Source of the DNA: Acanthosoma haemorrhoidale | Taxonomy: Eukaryota > Arthropoda > Insecta > Hemiptera > Acanthosomatidae | NCBI GenBank assembly: GCA_930367205.1 | Contig: OV884011.1 | Location: 91,745,474-91,809,473 of the forward strand | DNA: 64,000 bases | Reading direction: 5' to 3' | Shown: positions 1 through 13,945 of the stretch, one piece after another | Numbering within the stretch: position 1 is the first letter of the stretch | How the letters are laid out: each line of letters opens with the position of its first letter | Notes under the pieces: generated by a model | What the model was told of the DNA's origin: nothing | What the model saw: the letters and a program-made list of their open reading frames with translations, nothing else | Database searches by the model: none | Program-made: the position numbers and the translations under genes

Positions 1-2430
1 CCCCCCTACCCCCTGATTTTATAGCCACTGTAAAAAGTGAATTTGAAGCCTTAAAGGACCAGGAGGTTTGACTGTAGAAGATTATTTCTTTTTTGGTTTT
101 ATTTACATACAATCGTATTTGTTTTATAATGTTAATTTTCACTTTTGTTTTTTAAATATTTATATGAGTTAAATGTATGATTGGATAAGGTTTTATGTTT
201 CATTAGAAAGCAAGTTAATTGGCTGTTTTTATCAATACAAAATTATAATTAATCAACTAAAATGAATGAAGGCCTTTAAAAATTATACGTTGGCTCCATA
301 ACATTATAGAAGATTACCTTGTACAGTTGTTTGTATAAGGAATCTATCCATAAAACATTAGATTAGCTTTACGTGAGTGAAAAGAAGTGATGGGATGCCA
401 ATAAGGGTAAATTTAACCAAGCTGTGCCCAATACTTTCTCACAAACATATTTCGTGTTGATCAATGGAAGTTTATGTATATTGAACAGTAAAACTAAGCT
501 ATAAATGGAAAGTGAATTTTAATAACAGAAATACAATTGATAATTACTTAAATAATTCTATATAAAAAAAATTATTTTCAAATTTTAACTACGAAGCTAA
601 ACATGTTATTTACCTACGACCTATGACGCAAAGTCGTCTCTTTCTATATTATTGAAGCAAGCATCTGAAAACTGTGGTGAACTGTGGTCGGTGGGCTGGA
701 TTGGCTCATTGAACCAGCAACTTTGATCCAGATCAGCATAAAACGATGAGTGTGAGCAAAACGGAACTTGAGATCAAAGACTAGGCGTGTATTTCTACCG
801 GAGTCGGTGTGAATTTTAGCTTCAAAATGTCTTGTTTCTCCTCTATTCTTTCGTTCTTTATCCTTTGCCGCATTTGGGTTCTTAGTAGTGTGAAATTAGT
901 TCTTTAAGTTTTAATAGAATCTTCAATTAAGGTCAAAATTAATTCTAAGAAACTATAATAACAAATTAACATTAATCAAATAAATTGAAAAATTATTTTA
1001 TAGATTAGCCAGAATGATATATCTCACATTTCGTAATTCGTAACTCGTAATAATTATTTTTAAAAAATGGCAATTGGCGTAAGGGGATATGATATCTTAT
1101 TAAGATAGCACATTTCGTATTTTTATTAAATCAATTAAAAATTAGGAATATGGAAGTGGTTACATAAAAAAAAAGCTTCTGCCTGTAACCAGAAGAAGCT
1201 TCGCGAGTTTCCTAATGATGAAATTATGTTATTAAATTTATTATGAAAATCCCATTTGATAATATAAAATGATTTCATCATATAATTAATTAGTTAATTT
1301 TAGTTGGGTACCAAATTGAAGATCTCGACTTATACCATAATTACGTAAAGTCATTAAACCTTCTAATAACAATGCAACTTTGAATCATCCATAGCAATTT
1401 TTGAGACACATAATATCTTCCAAGGTAGCTTTATTTGATGCCTATCAAAATTAGCCCTGCGAAATGAAATGCTATTAAAAGTAAATAGTTGTAAAATTTT
1501 AGTTTTATCAAATTAGAGATCTCGACGTTCTGATTAATAATATGTTTAACGTGCTGGAACAGACGAAGGATAAGTGAAGTCATCAACATATTATTATAAA
1601 TATTTAAAGCCACTAAGAGTATTAGTCATTTCTATGCAAGCCCATTCTGCACAAAGAGTAAAAATATTTTGCATGAATATTTTGATTTACCGGTAAAGCG
1701 AAACATAATGAAGGGGATAAAAATTGAGACAATAGAAAAATATTTTTCTAACCTATTATGTCTCCATTTAGGTATACATAGGTATATATGTATTTATATA
1801 TAAATTAAATTTGTTTATTAGAATGAAGCTGATTTAGGGAAGTGAGTTTTAGGTTTAGATCATCTATGTAGAGCGTTTAAGACCTGGTCAGGTACAAACA
1901 GGTTACTTTTAGGAAAGATTCTTGTATCTTGCCAGTAAATAATAGACTGACGAAACAAAGGCAGAGGGGTTGAAATCCTCGTCAAATCTAAAGATTCAGT
2001 GTGTTATTAGAGTGTGGTTTTCAGATATCAGTAGTTTCTAATGCTCCTTTAATATTTGAACGCTCCCTTGCTTCCTAAATAAACATGGTTTTTACTTAAT
2101 GAATACCGAAGTTAGGAGATCAAGCTAGAGCATCAAACACCGTGGTAATCGAAATAATTATATTTATGTCTAACTGTATATTGTTGGATCTTATTATTTT
2201 CTATTGAAAAATCCACTCCTTAATTAGTGCATACAATACTTGATAGTATGTCTAAAATGGACTTTAACTACTCAAAGCCATTAAAACTGTCATCAAATTT
2301 ATATTTGCATTTTTATGCAATTCAACTTTCATACAGAGTAATGATATTTAGCATGGCAGTTTTACTTGATTTTCTTTTTATAGAATGAATATTAAAAAGA
2401 TTCATTAAGGCCTTCAAAGAGCAGCTGAGT
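1..2430. other. AT-rich noncoding DNA, no gene seen
   Basis: No ORF here looks coding by composition or motif, and I recognise no element. There is a short hairpin near 1174-1202, where AAGCTTCT is followed by its complement AGAAGCTT. A GC-richer patch of unknown nature lies at about 610-830. Two short look-alike stretches, one at about 1310-1330 and one at 1507-1527, share the core GAGATCTCGAC or GAAGATCTCGAC, but the similarity is too short to call a repeat. Confidence 0.6.
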
Positions 2431-2439
2431 TATCGGTAT

Positions 2440-2660
2440 GGTTGGGGAAGGGGTTAAGGTTGAGGGAGAAAACAAAAGAGGCAACCCCAGACTCCATTAA
2501 ATCGGAAATTGGCTATTTTCAAGGAGGACGGTGGCTGGTCGCTAATTGTCTTTATCAGGATTCGATGGGTCCGGTCTGCCAGAGTCACGTTCTGTTCAGG
2601 ACTGATCTGTGTCCTACGGCCTACCCTACCATTTAATCCCAGTTCACGGTGAAACATCCC
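2440..2660. other. GC-richer island, unidentified
   Basis: This segment is clearly less AT-rich than its flanks and is open on both strands: 64 codons on plus from 2442 and 67 codons on minus from 2657. Neither peptide shows a motif I recognise. Being open on both strands argues against real coding and fits an old repeat fragment. I cannot classify it further. Confidence 0.3.
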
Positions 2661-3043
2661 CTTCTGTCCTTTTAGCTAACAATCGCCTACTCTGTACGAT
2701 GGAAAAGTTAATTAAATCTTTTTTTCTTTGGATTAATTAACCATTGAATTTTAAAGTGACAACGCAACATGGCGTCAGATCCAACTAGTGAAATCGAGAG
2801 AAGGAAATTGAACTCAAAATAAGTCACGCAGCATGGACAGACAGCTAATGAACGGAGGTGAAAGTATCGAAACTCTTAATTGCAATGGCCAAGAGTGCAC
2901 ATAAGTCGTATAATATTCAATTTATGTATACTCTTAAGAGACAGTGATATGAAATGGCAATTAGTAATTTTAACTTGGTTCCGAAACAATCCATAAATAT
3001 AAATATCCAAGAAAATATGTCAAATCCTTGACAACAACTCATT

Positions 3044-5125
<2,082 letters not shown>

Positions 5126-5129
5126 CTAC

Positions 5130-5600
5130 ACTAGACCTAGAAAATCCTTCGCAACAATCAATTTTTGATGATTTGCTTTCCACGCATGTACTTTTATCTA
5201 TTCCACTTAAACCGCTATTTCCAAATCTACATCAGCCCAGAATGCTTTCCATTTGAAGCCGACTTTCCTCAAGATAGTGTTATGAGCTCTCTCCTCTTTA
5301 TTCTCTATACATGAGACATTCCAACTTCTTTCGTTACCTTTCATGCCATGTTTGCCGATGAATTCCACTCATCCCATTTAGATCTCTTTATTGCATCTCA
5401 TTGCCTTCAAATCACTTCACAAAAATCTAGTGCACAATTTTTGTAACCATTGTTGAAACCAATGGTGCATAATAAATAGTTAATGAAGGTAAGCGCCTCC
5501 CTGCACACATTTCTTTTACCTTACAACGTAAAATGCATTGTATGCATCTAGCGCACTTGTTCACACTTGTCTCTCAGAAACTCGTCCATAAACACCCGAC
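5130..5600 (+). pseudogene. Jockey/CR1-type reverse transcriptase relic
   Basis: This is a decayed fragment of the reverse transcriptase of a non-LTR retrotransposon. Around 5255-5365 one frame reads EADFPQDSVMSSLLFILYT, a stop, then DIPT. This matches the family's PQGSVLSPLLF..Y..DIP block. About 20 residues later comes MFADEF, in the place of the catalytic [FY]ADD motif. After a frameshift, 5464-5520 reads NEGKRLPAHISFTL, resembling the conserved K-I-N-x-x-K-S-x-x-x-x-F-T block that follows. In-frame stops, frameshifts and the Asp-to-Glu change show it is dead. The 5' and 3' portions of the element are missing. The class call is fairly secure; the clade is less so. Confidence 0.7.
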
Positions 5601-5619
5601 CCAGTAGTATGCAGTAATA

Positions 5620-6910
5620 TAACTCTTAATATTTGTATATACCAGTGCTTTGCTTGCACTTCATGATAAAGCTTTTCTTTCATTTCTTTAAACATATTCT
5701 CCTCTACAAAGATTATTTAATTCTCTGAAGAACATAAAAGCACTCGAGCATCTAGCACATCCAATAGTAGTAATGTGGTGGCGCCTTCATTGCTCTATTA
5801 GGACAAAATGTAATTTTTGCTTTTTCGGTCAATAATCATTCATAAAATTACCTTCATTCTTATAGAGCAAACAGAAATGCATATGAAAATATTATTTTAA
5901 ACTGATATCTGATGACGAAATACAGTTGACACTCTACTGCCCAGATTCCACTTCTCGAAAGTTATAATTCACGATTATTGGGAACTGTATTAATACTGTT
6001 TTTCTTAGTTTTGAAACCACATTTTTCTCGGCTTTGGAAACCTTGGTGTAGGAAACTTGTTTTGATTATTATTTCATCAGATTTAGGAAAATTGTTATCG
6101 TAAGCATCTCTCATGTACTTTCACACATTTGAGAAGTTTTTCTTCTCTTGCTGAGATCTTACAATTCCCACTTTTTAAAATATTTTGTTTTCTAACAATT
6201 CAATGAAATCTCGGAGATGAATTTAGCCCTTATCGCATAGTGTATGGTAATGTTTTCTTCTGGTTTGCCATTTTAACCTATATTGGTTTACCAATAGAGA
6301 ACAATTCTTTTCAAATAATTTAAATTTCTATATGAAATATAACATATGTACAAGCCTTATTGTTTTGTTGTTTACTTGCTAAAATAATGATATAAAGCAT
6401 CTATTAATTTTTTAAGTGCCCCTGTAAAAAAATAGTGACCCTGTATGATGAAACTATAAAATCAAATTTTTCACTGATGACAACATTGTTCTAAAATTTC
6501 ATTGGAAAGAAAAAAATATAACTTTATGAAGTTAGCATATTTATGCAAACATAAAACATAATTCAGTTAGTTAATTAAAGCTATTATGGTTATCGCTGCT
6601 GGCAGTGGTGGAATTCAATCGCATGCACTAGGAGATGAGTTCTCATACGTGTCATTCTTTCTGAAATCATGAATAGCAACGATTATTCTTTAAAATAACA
6701 CCCACCTTGTATGGCGAAAATGCTATGTGTAATATTAGTAGGAACTCAGGACGAAACTATTAAACTAAATTAAGATAGTCATTAGGAGCTAGTGCGTGAT
6801 AGTCGATAAGGGAGCTTTTTAATAACTGTATAGGGCGACAGGTGTATCAATGGTTATGGCTGACATGAAATTCGGAGCTTTTTCCATTCATTTGGAACCC
6901 AGCACATGAA
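5620..6910. other. AT-rich noncoding DNA
   Basis: No coding signal, RNA gene or recognisable element was seen. Short homopolymer runs and TAATTA-type words are present but not organised. Confidence 0.55.
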
Positions 6911-6920
6911 ATGAACATTG

Positions 6921-7060
<140 letters not shown>

Positions 7061-7330
7061 ACACTGGCGCTTGCTGCACTACTTGAACCATGTCTTCATT
7101 ATTTAACTACCTCTGCACCTCTGTCACATGTTTCGCAATTATCAAACTTGTATAAATTGAAAAAAAAAAGTAATAATGAGAAGTATGATAACTTTAAGAA
7201 CCATACATTATTCCAAATAATTGCATACACTATTACTCCTGTTACAGAGTAACCTACCTGGTTCCATAGTATTAATAGTAATAATTGTTATTTTTCGATA
7301 GTGTCTTAATTTTCAACAAAATGCTCTAAC

Positions 7331-7335
7331 ACTGT
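7331..7335. repeat. Target-site duplication ACTGT (left copy)
   Basis: The 5 bases ACTGT directly precede the TG start of the solo LTR and recur exactly at 8247-8251, right after its CA end. Confidence 0.85.
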
Positions 7336-8246
7336 TGTTGGGTCGTCACGAGGGAGCGCCTAATTACCCTAGCCCTGGTGACGAAGTGAGGGTTTGGCTA
7401 GATTATGACCTGGAAAATTGTTTCATGACGGGTCTTACTGTCTGACTCCATATTTGATAGGTATGTGCCCCGACAATGCATTATTTTCAGGAGAAGAGGT
7501 ATAGGGTAGGTAGTGTAGGTAGGTTGTGTGGTCTTGGAATGACCACGAATTCACACTCGGTATCTGAGGGTAGGCGAAAACCGTCCGGATTCCAAAAGCG
7601 AGTGTGAACCGGAGAGAGGCAGACTGGATCACTGGGGGAGACAATACTAGGTAAAGTTTGTAGGGCCTCAGGCGACCGTCGTCCGTGAAGGAGAGGTCTC
7701 TCCCAAGGAGCTGCTAGTTTTAGCGAGGCGAAGACAGAGAATCCACTAGGAGAGTTGGGGTCTGGCAAGGCCGGACTAAAACATAGCGAGGTTAGGAAGA
7801 GAGAGGTCCAGAGGTTTTCATAAATGAGAAGGCCAAGTTTTGAAACATTAATGCAGCCACAAGTCACCAGTAAGAGAGCCGTCGTGAGAATGATTTACAG
7901 GCCAACCCCCGGGTCTATTTATACTTCGGCGTGCCTGTTGGTAGACAATCATGTAAGGTTTTATTGTGCCCAATGACAGCCCAGTATGTGGTGGCGCTCT
8001 CCTCTTGTTCTCGTAGTGATTCAGGCCTTTTTTAAAACAGGTTTGGTTCAATACTACCTGCTTTTGGGTAGAGGGTGAGAGTTACCAGCCTCTAACTAGT
8101 TTATTTGCAGCTGTGTCTTTTATTGTTTACAACATTTACAAGGACTTATGGTTTTGTAATGTTATTTACATTTGTTTAAATTAATTTACAATATATATAC
8201 AATAGAGTATAGGGTGATTTATCTTATGTAGTTAGCGGTCGCTACA
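7336..8246 (+). mobile_element. Solo LTR (copy 1), 911 bp
   Basis: The element begins TGTTGGGTCGTCACGAG and ends GCGGTCGCTACA, so it has the 5'-TG...CA-3' termini of an LTR. It is bracketed by a perfect 5-bp duplication, ACTGT. A second copy with the same termini and its own duplication lies at 37720-38677, which fixes both ends independently. No pol or gag is adjacent, so this is the product of recombination between the two LTRs of a full element. TATTTATA near 7916 is a candidate TATA box, which with the 3' terminal block sets the plus orientation. Five-base duplications are usual for Ty3/gypsy, BEL and copia elements; which one cannot be decided without an internal region. The GC content is well above the surroundings. 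Confidence 0.88.
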
Positions 8247-8251
8247 ACTGT
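8247..8251. repeat. Target-site duplication ACTGT (right copy)
   Basis: Exact match to 7331-7335 immediately after the terminal CA of the solo LTR. Confidence 0.85.
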
Positions 8252-8431
8252 GAAGAAGTATAGTGATTCTGGTCTTTCACGATGAATTTATCCAGATATT
8301 AAGGGTCGGGTTAGCATTCACACGACAATACCAATTTATTACAGGAAGTACCCAACTTGGCGTGCATAGACACTGCTATTTGAACTGATATGGTTGCATA
8401 GCATTAATAAATCAATAAATGTCTGTTACCC

Positions 8432-8453
8432 ATTTTTAATTTATTTCATATAG
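8432..8453 (+). promoter_or_regulatory. Candidate 3' splice site
   Basis: A pyrimidine-rich run followed by TTTCATATAG ends in AG directly before the ATG at 8454. The TAG of the acceptor is an in-frame stop for the downstream ORF, so the reading frame cannot extend upstream without splicing. Confidence 0.45.
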
Positions 8454-8699
8454 ATGCCTATCAACGATAAAATTCAGTTTGAGGCCAAGAAGAACTTTTT
8501 TTATGGCTACAGAGAAATTGATATCCCTGAGCATTTTACGTTTAACCCCTATTTTCAAAATTTTTATCCAGTTATGGATAACAGGAAAAATCCAATAGAC
8601 GATGCAAGGCATTTCCCATTAAGCGTAGCTCAAAGACATATTTGCGAATGGCCCTTCCGTAAAGGGGCAAAACAAGACCCCACAAAAGCTACGGTGTAA
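8454..8699 (+). CDS. Candidate terminal exon or small protein, unknown function
   Basis: An 81-residue ORF opens immediately after a good splice acceptor and is followed 60 bases after its stop by AATAAA. This is the architecture of a last exon, or of a short coding exon behind a 5'-UTR intron, since the first codon is ATG. The peptide is hydrophilic and rich in aromatic residues (NPYFQNFYPVM; ICEWPFRKGAKQ) with varied codon use, unlike the low-complexity ORFs around it. It has no signal peptide, no membrane segment and no domain I recognise. The solo LTR ends 207 bases upstream and would lie in the preceding intron or promoter. No upstream exon was found. It could still be a chance ORF or a decayed element; I judge it the best host-coding candidate in the window. 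Confidence 0.4.
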   Translation: MPINDKIQFEAKKNFFYGYREIDIPEHFTFNPYFQNFYPVMDNRKNPIDDARHFPLSVAQRHICEWPFRKGAKQDPTKATV

Positions 8700-8759
8700 A
8701 CCCGTTACAAAATATATCAGCACGAGACGGCCAAATTATAAGGAGTAAGCTGGAGCGAA

Positions 8760-8765
8760 AATAAA
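8760..8765 (+). terminator. Candidate poly(A) signal AATAAA
   Basis: AATAAA lies about 60 bases after the stop codon of the ORF at 8454-8699, a normal distance for a terminal exon. The hexamer is common in AT-rich DNA, so its value depends on the upstream ORF being real. Confidence 0.35.
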
Positions 8766-9012
8766 GGGATGGAAGGGATAAAATGTCAGATTTACTTTTG
8801 ATAAAATCATCATCTCTTGTTTACAAACACTAAAACAATGAGCATTAAACTAATCTGAAGGCATTTCTCTTTCATGTTTATGCTATTTTTTTCAGCTTAT
8901 TTATAGCTATACAACTGTTTGTGTAATTTTTTACTATCAATACAATCTGAGAAATTACGATATCAATATTCTAACGTGAATAAGTTTAAACTTGGGTATT
9001 ATGCTTCCGAAC

Positions 9013-9392
9013 GAAGCCTTTCGGAACATCAATGTGGCTTATGGCGATGCTATAGTAAATGAAAGAACTGTATATTGGTGGTCCTCTTGGTTTCGGTCTG
9101 GCAAAACAAGTCTTGAGAATTAATAGAGGTACATCCGAATCAATCAATTACAGAACTTTCAAAACACTTAAACGTAAGCTATGCTTCTGTTATACGACAC
9201 CTTCATGCTATTGGGAAAACAAAGAAAGGACCAGTGGGTGCCACATGATCTGACTCATCGCAAGAAAATTTGTTGATAAAAAGACAAAGGAAAAAGACAA
9301 AAGTTTCTCTGAACGAGGATTTAAAAGGCTTGTTGGGCGTTGGTAGAAACGTATTAAAGCTAACAAAAATAGACGTTATTTTGAATACAAAA
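9013..9392 (+). pseudogene. Mariner-like transposase relic, internally deleted
   Basis: Three blocks of a mariner transposase appear in order on the plus strand. First, at 9013-9120, is the end of the N-terminal DNA-binding domain (EAFRNINVAYGDAIVNERTV and WFRSGKTSLEN), as in the family's ERTV..WF..FRSG.F.LED. Second, at about 9232-9276, QWVPHDLTHRKKIC carries the diagnostic mariner motif WVPHELT. Third, at 9304-9390, FSERGFKRLVGRW, a stop, then KRIKAN and RRYFE form the mariner C-terminus (FFERGI..L..RW.K.I..NG.YFE). The catalytic core with its aspartate triad, between blocks two and three, is deleted, and there are stops and frameshifts. No clear 5' terminal inverted repeat was found. The third block and the DNA after it align with the satellite monomers that follow directly. 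Confidence 0.85.
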
Positions 9393-10182
9393 TAAATTCT
9401 GTAACAGAAGTTATTTTAAATAAAAAGTAATATCCTTAATCTTAGACTTTTTTCTTATTCGCCTCATACTCTAGAAACCAATATTTCATATGCTCCGACC
9501 CAATATTATATTAGCGACTGAATAATTATAGGTCTGAGCCCGGTGGGTGAGAAAGTCCAAGCCAAAAGTTTCTTGGAAAGATGGATAAAAAACCTTGTTG
9601 AGCGTTGGGAGATTGAAACCAACGGAAATTATTTTGAATAAAAATAATATCCTTAACCTCACACCCTACCAACTGATATTTCACATGCTCCGACCCAATA
9701 TTAGCGACTGAATAATTATAGGTCTGAGCCCGGTGGGTGAGAAAGTCCAAGCCAAAAGTTTCTTGGAAAGAGGGATAAAAACCTTGTTGAGCGTTGGGAG
9801 AAATGTATTGAAACCAACGGAAATTATTTTGAATAAAAATAATATCCTTAACCTCACACCCTACCAACTGATATTTCACATGCTCCAAACCAATATTAGC
9901 GACTGAATAATTATAGGTCTGAGCCCGGTGGGTGAGAAAGTCCAAGCCAAAAGTTTCTTGGAAAGAGGGATAAAAACCTTGTTGAGCGTTGGGAGATTGA
10001 AACCAACGGAAATTATTTTGAATAAAAATAATATCCTTAACCTCACACCCTACCAACTGATATTTCACATGCTCCAAACCAATATTAGCGACTGAATAAT
10101 TATAGGTCTGAGCCCGGTGGGTGAGAAAGTCCAAGCCAAAAGTTTCTTGGAAAGAGGGATAAAAACCTTGTTGAGCGTTGGG

Positions 10183-11291
10183 AGATTGAAACCAACGGAA
10201 ATTATTTTGAATAAAAATAATATCCTTAACCTCACACCCTACCAACTGATATTTCACATGCTCCAAACCAATATTAGCGACTGAATAATTATAGGTCTGA
10301 GCCCGGTGGGTGAGAAAGTCCAAGCCAAAAGTTTCTTGGAAAGAGGGATAAAAACCTTGTTGAGCGTTGGGAGATTGAAACCAACGGAAATTATTTTGAA
10401 TAAAAATAATATCCTTAACCTCACACCCTACCTGCTGACATTTCACTTGCTCCGACCCAATATTAGCGACTGAATAATTATAGGTCTGAGCCCGGTGGGT
10501 GAGAAAGTCCAAGCCAAAAGTTTCTTGGAAAGATGGATAAAAAACCTTGTTGAGCGTTGGGAGATTGAAACCAACGGAAATTATTTTGAATAAAAATAAT
10601 ATCCTTAACCTCACACCCTACCAACTGATATTTCACTTGCTCCGACCCAATATTAGCGACTGAATAATTATAGGTCTGAGCCCGGTGGGTGAGAAAGTCC
10701 AAGCCAAAAGTTTCTTGGAAAGAGGGATAAAAACCTTGTTGAGCGTTGGGAGATTGAAACCAACGGAAATTATTTTGAATAAAAATAATATCCTTAACCT
10801 CACACCCTACCTGCTGACATTTCACTTGCTCCGACCCAATATTAGCGACTGAATAATTATAGGTCTGAGCCCGGTGGGTGAGAAAGTCCAAGCCAAAAGT
10901 TTCTTGGAAAGATGGATAAAAAACCTTGTTGAGCGTTGGGAGATTGAAACCAACGGAAATTATTTTGAATAAAAATAATATCCTTAACCTCACACCCTAC
11001 CTGCTGACATTTCATATGCTCCAAACCAATATTAGCGACTGAATAATTATAGGTCTGAGCCCGGTGGGTGAGAAAGTCCAAGCCAAAAGTTTCTTGGAAA
11101 GAGGGATAAAAACCTTGTTGAGCGTTGGGAGATTGAAACCAACGGAAATTATTTTGAATAAAAATAATATCCTTAACCTCACACCCTACCTGCTGACATT
11201 TCACTTGCTCCGACCCAATATTAGCGACTGAATAATTATAGGTCTGAGCCCGGTGGGTGAGAAAGTCCAAGCCAAAAGTTTCTTGGAAAGA
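10183..11291 (+). repeat. Higher-order block A, first copy
   Basis: A run of about six monomers that matches 13603-14711 base for base as far as I compared, at a constant offset of 3420 bp. It includes the rare CATTTCATATGCTCC variant at about 11008 and 14428. Identity stops at a 6-bp unit-length difference on the left and a GAGGG/GATGG difference on the right. Confidence 0.85.
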
Positions 11292-12089
11292 GGGATAAAA
11301 ACCTTGTTGAGCGTTGGGAGATTGAAACCAACGGAAATTATTTTGAATAAAAATAATATCCTTAACCTCACACCCTACCTGCTGACATTTCACTTGCTCC
11401 GACCCAATATTAGCGACTGAATAATTATAGGTCTGAGCCCGGTGGGTGAGAAAGTCCAAGCCAAAAGTTTCTTGGAAAGATGGATAAAAAACCTTGTTGA
11501 GCGTTGGGAGATTGAAACCAACGGAAATTATTTTGAATAAAAATAATATCCTTAACCTCACACCCTACCAACTGATATTTCACTTGCTCCGACCCAATAT
11601 TAGCGACTGAATAATTATAGGTCTGAGCCCGGTGGGTGAGAAAGTCCAAGCCAAAAGTTTCTTGGAAAGAGGGATAAAAACCTTGTTGAGCGTTGGGAGA
11701 TTGAAACCAACGGAAATTATTTTGAATAAAAATAATATCCTTAACCTCACACCCTACCAACTGATATTTCACATGCTCCAAACCAATATTAGCGACTGAA
11801 TAATTATAGGTCTGAGCCCGGTGGGTGAGAAAGTCCAAGCCAAAAGTTTCTTGGAAAGATGGATAAAAAACCTTGTTGAGCGTTGGGAGATTGAAACCAA
11901 CGGAAATTATTTTGAATAAAAATAATATCCTTAACCTCACACCCTACCAACTGATATTTCACTTGCTCCGACCCAATATTAGCGACTGAATAATTATAGG
12001 TCTGAGCCCGGTGGGTGAGAAAGTCCAAGCCAAAAGTTTCTTGGAAAGATGGATAACAAACCTTGTTGAGCGTTGGGAGATTGAAACCA

Positions 12090-13945
12090 ACGGAAATTAT
12101 TTTGAATAAAAATAATATCCTTAACCTCACACCCTACCAACTGATATTTCACATGCTCCAAACCAATATTAGCGACTGAATAATTATAGGTCTGAGCCCG
12201 GTGGGTGAGAAAGTCCAAGCCAAAAGTTTCTTGGAAAGATGGATAAAAAACCTTGTTGAGCGTTGGGAGATTGAAACCAACGGAAATTATTTTGAATAAA
12301 AATAATATCCTTAACCTCACACCCTACCAACTGATATTTCACTTGCTCCGACCCAATATTAGCGACTGAATAATTATAGGTCTGAGCCCGGTGGGTGAGA
12401 AAGTCCAAGCCAAAAGTTTCTTGGAAAGATGGATAAAAAACCTTGTTGAGCGTTGGGAGATTGAAACCAACGGAAATTATTTTGAATAAAAATAATATCC
12501 TTAACCTCACACCCTACCAACTGATATTTCACATGCTCCAAACCAATATTAGCGACTGAATAATTATAGGTCTGAGCCCGGTGGGTGAGAAAGTCCAAGC
12601 CAAAAGTTTCTTGGAAAGATGGATAAAAAACCTTGTTGAGCGTTGGGAGATTGAAACCAACGGAAATTATTTTGAATAAAAATAATATCCTTAACCTCAC
12701 ACCCTACCAACTGATATTTCACATGCTCCAAACCAATATTAGCGACTGAATAATTATAGGTCTGAGCCCGGTGGGTGAGAAAGTCCAAGCCAAAAGTTTC
12801 TTGGAAAGATGGATAAAAAACCTTGTTGAGCGTTGGGAGATTGAAACCAACGGAAATTATTTTGAATAAAAATAATATCCTTAACCTCACACCCTACCAA
12901 CTGATATTTCACATGCTCCAAACCAATATTAGCGACTGAATAATTATAGGTCTGAGCCCGGTGGGTGAGAAAGTCCAAGCCAAAAGTTTCTTGGAAAGAT
13001 GGATAAAAAACCTTGTTGAGCGTTGGGAGATTGAAACCAACGGAAATTATTTTGAATAAAAATAATATCCTTAACCTCACACCCTACCAACTGATATTTC
13101 ACATGCTCCAAACCAATATTAGCGACTGAATAATTATAGGTCTGAGCCCGGTGGGTGAGAAAGTCCAAGCCAAAAGTTTCTTGGAAAGATGGATAAAAAA
13201 CCTTGTTGAGCGTTGGGAGATTGAAACCAACGGAAATTATTTTGAATAAAAATAATATCCTTAACCTCACACCCTACCAACTGATATTTCACTTGCTCCG
13301 ACCCAATATTAGCGACTGAATAATTATAGGTCTGAGCCCGGTGGGTGAGAAAGTCCAAGCCAAAAGTTTCTTGGAAAGATGGATAAAAAACCTTGTTGAG
13401 CGTTGGGAGATTGAAACCAACGGAAATTATTTTGAATAAAAATAATATCCTTAACCTCACACCCTACCAACTGATATTTCACATGCTCCGACCCAATATT
13501 AGCGACTGAATAATTATAGGTCTGAGCCCGGTGGGTGAGAAAGTCCAAGCCAAAAGTTTCTTGGAAAGAGGGATAAAAACCTTGTTGAGCGTTGGGAGAA
13601 ATGTATTGAAACCAACGGAAATTATTTTGAATAAAAATAATATCCTTAACCTCACACCCTACCAACTGATATTTCACATGCTCCAAACCAATATTAGCGA
13701 CTGAATAATTATAGGTCTGAGCCCGGTGGGTGAGAAAGTCCAAGCCAAAAGTTTCTTGGAAAGAGGGATAAAAACCTTGTTGAGCGTTGGGAGATTGAAA
13801 CCAACGGAAATTATTTTGAATAAAAATAATATCCTTAACCTCACACCCTACCTGCTGACATTTCACTTGCTCCGACCCAATATTAGCGACTGAATAATTA
13901 TAGGTCTGAGCCCGGTGGGTGAGAAAGTCCAAGCCAAAAGTTTCT
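12090..13945 (+). repeat. Higher-order block B, first copy
   Basis: About ten monomers, beginning with a run of 190-bp units and including one 195-bp unit, recur at 17217-19072 with a constant offset of 5127 bp. The two copies share the order of subtypes; the only differences I saw are in one monomer (around 12726 versus 17853). Confidence 0.8.

Noticed and set aside
1300..1620. Nuclear copy of mitochondrial DNA
   Set aside because: High AT and a hydrophobic minus ORF suggested it, but no mitochondrial gene motif could be read in any frame.
7435..8051. Minus-strand ORFs of 67-126 codons
   Set aside because: They lie wholly inside the solo LTR and recur in similar form in the second copy at 37787-38495; no domain is present.
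9955..9972. CENP-B-box-like word TTTCTTGGAAAGAGGGA in the monomer
   Set aside because: It resembles the box in length and in TTGGAAA, but the essential TTCG and CGGG core bases are changed, and the word is simply the coding sequence for FLERGI. Centromere function is not supported by it.
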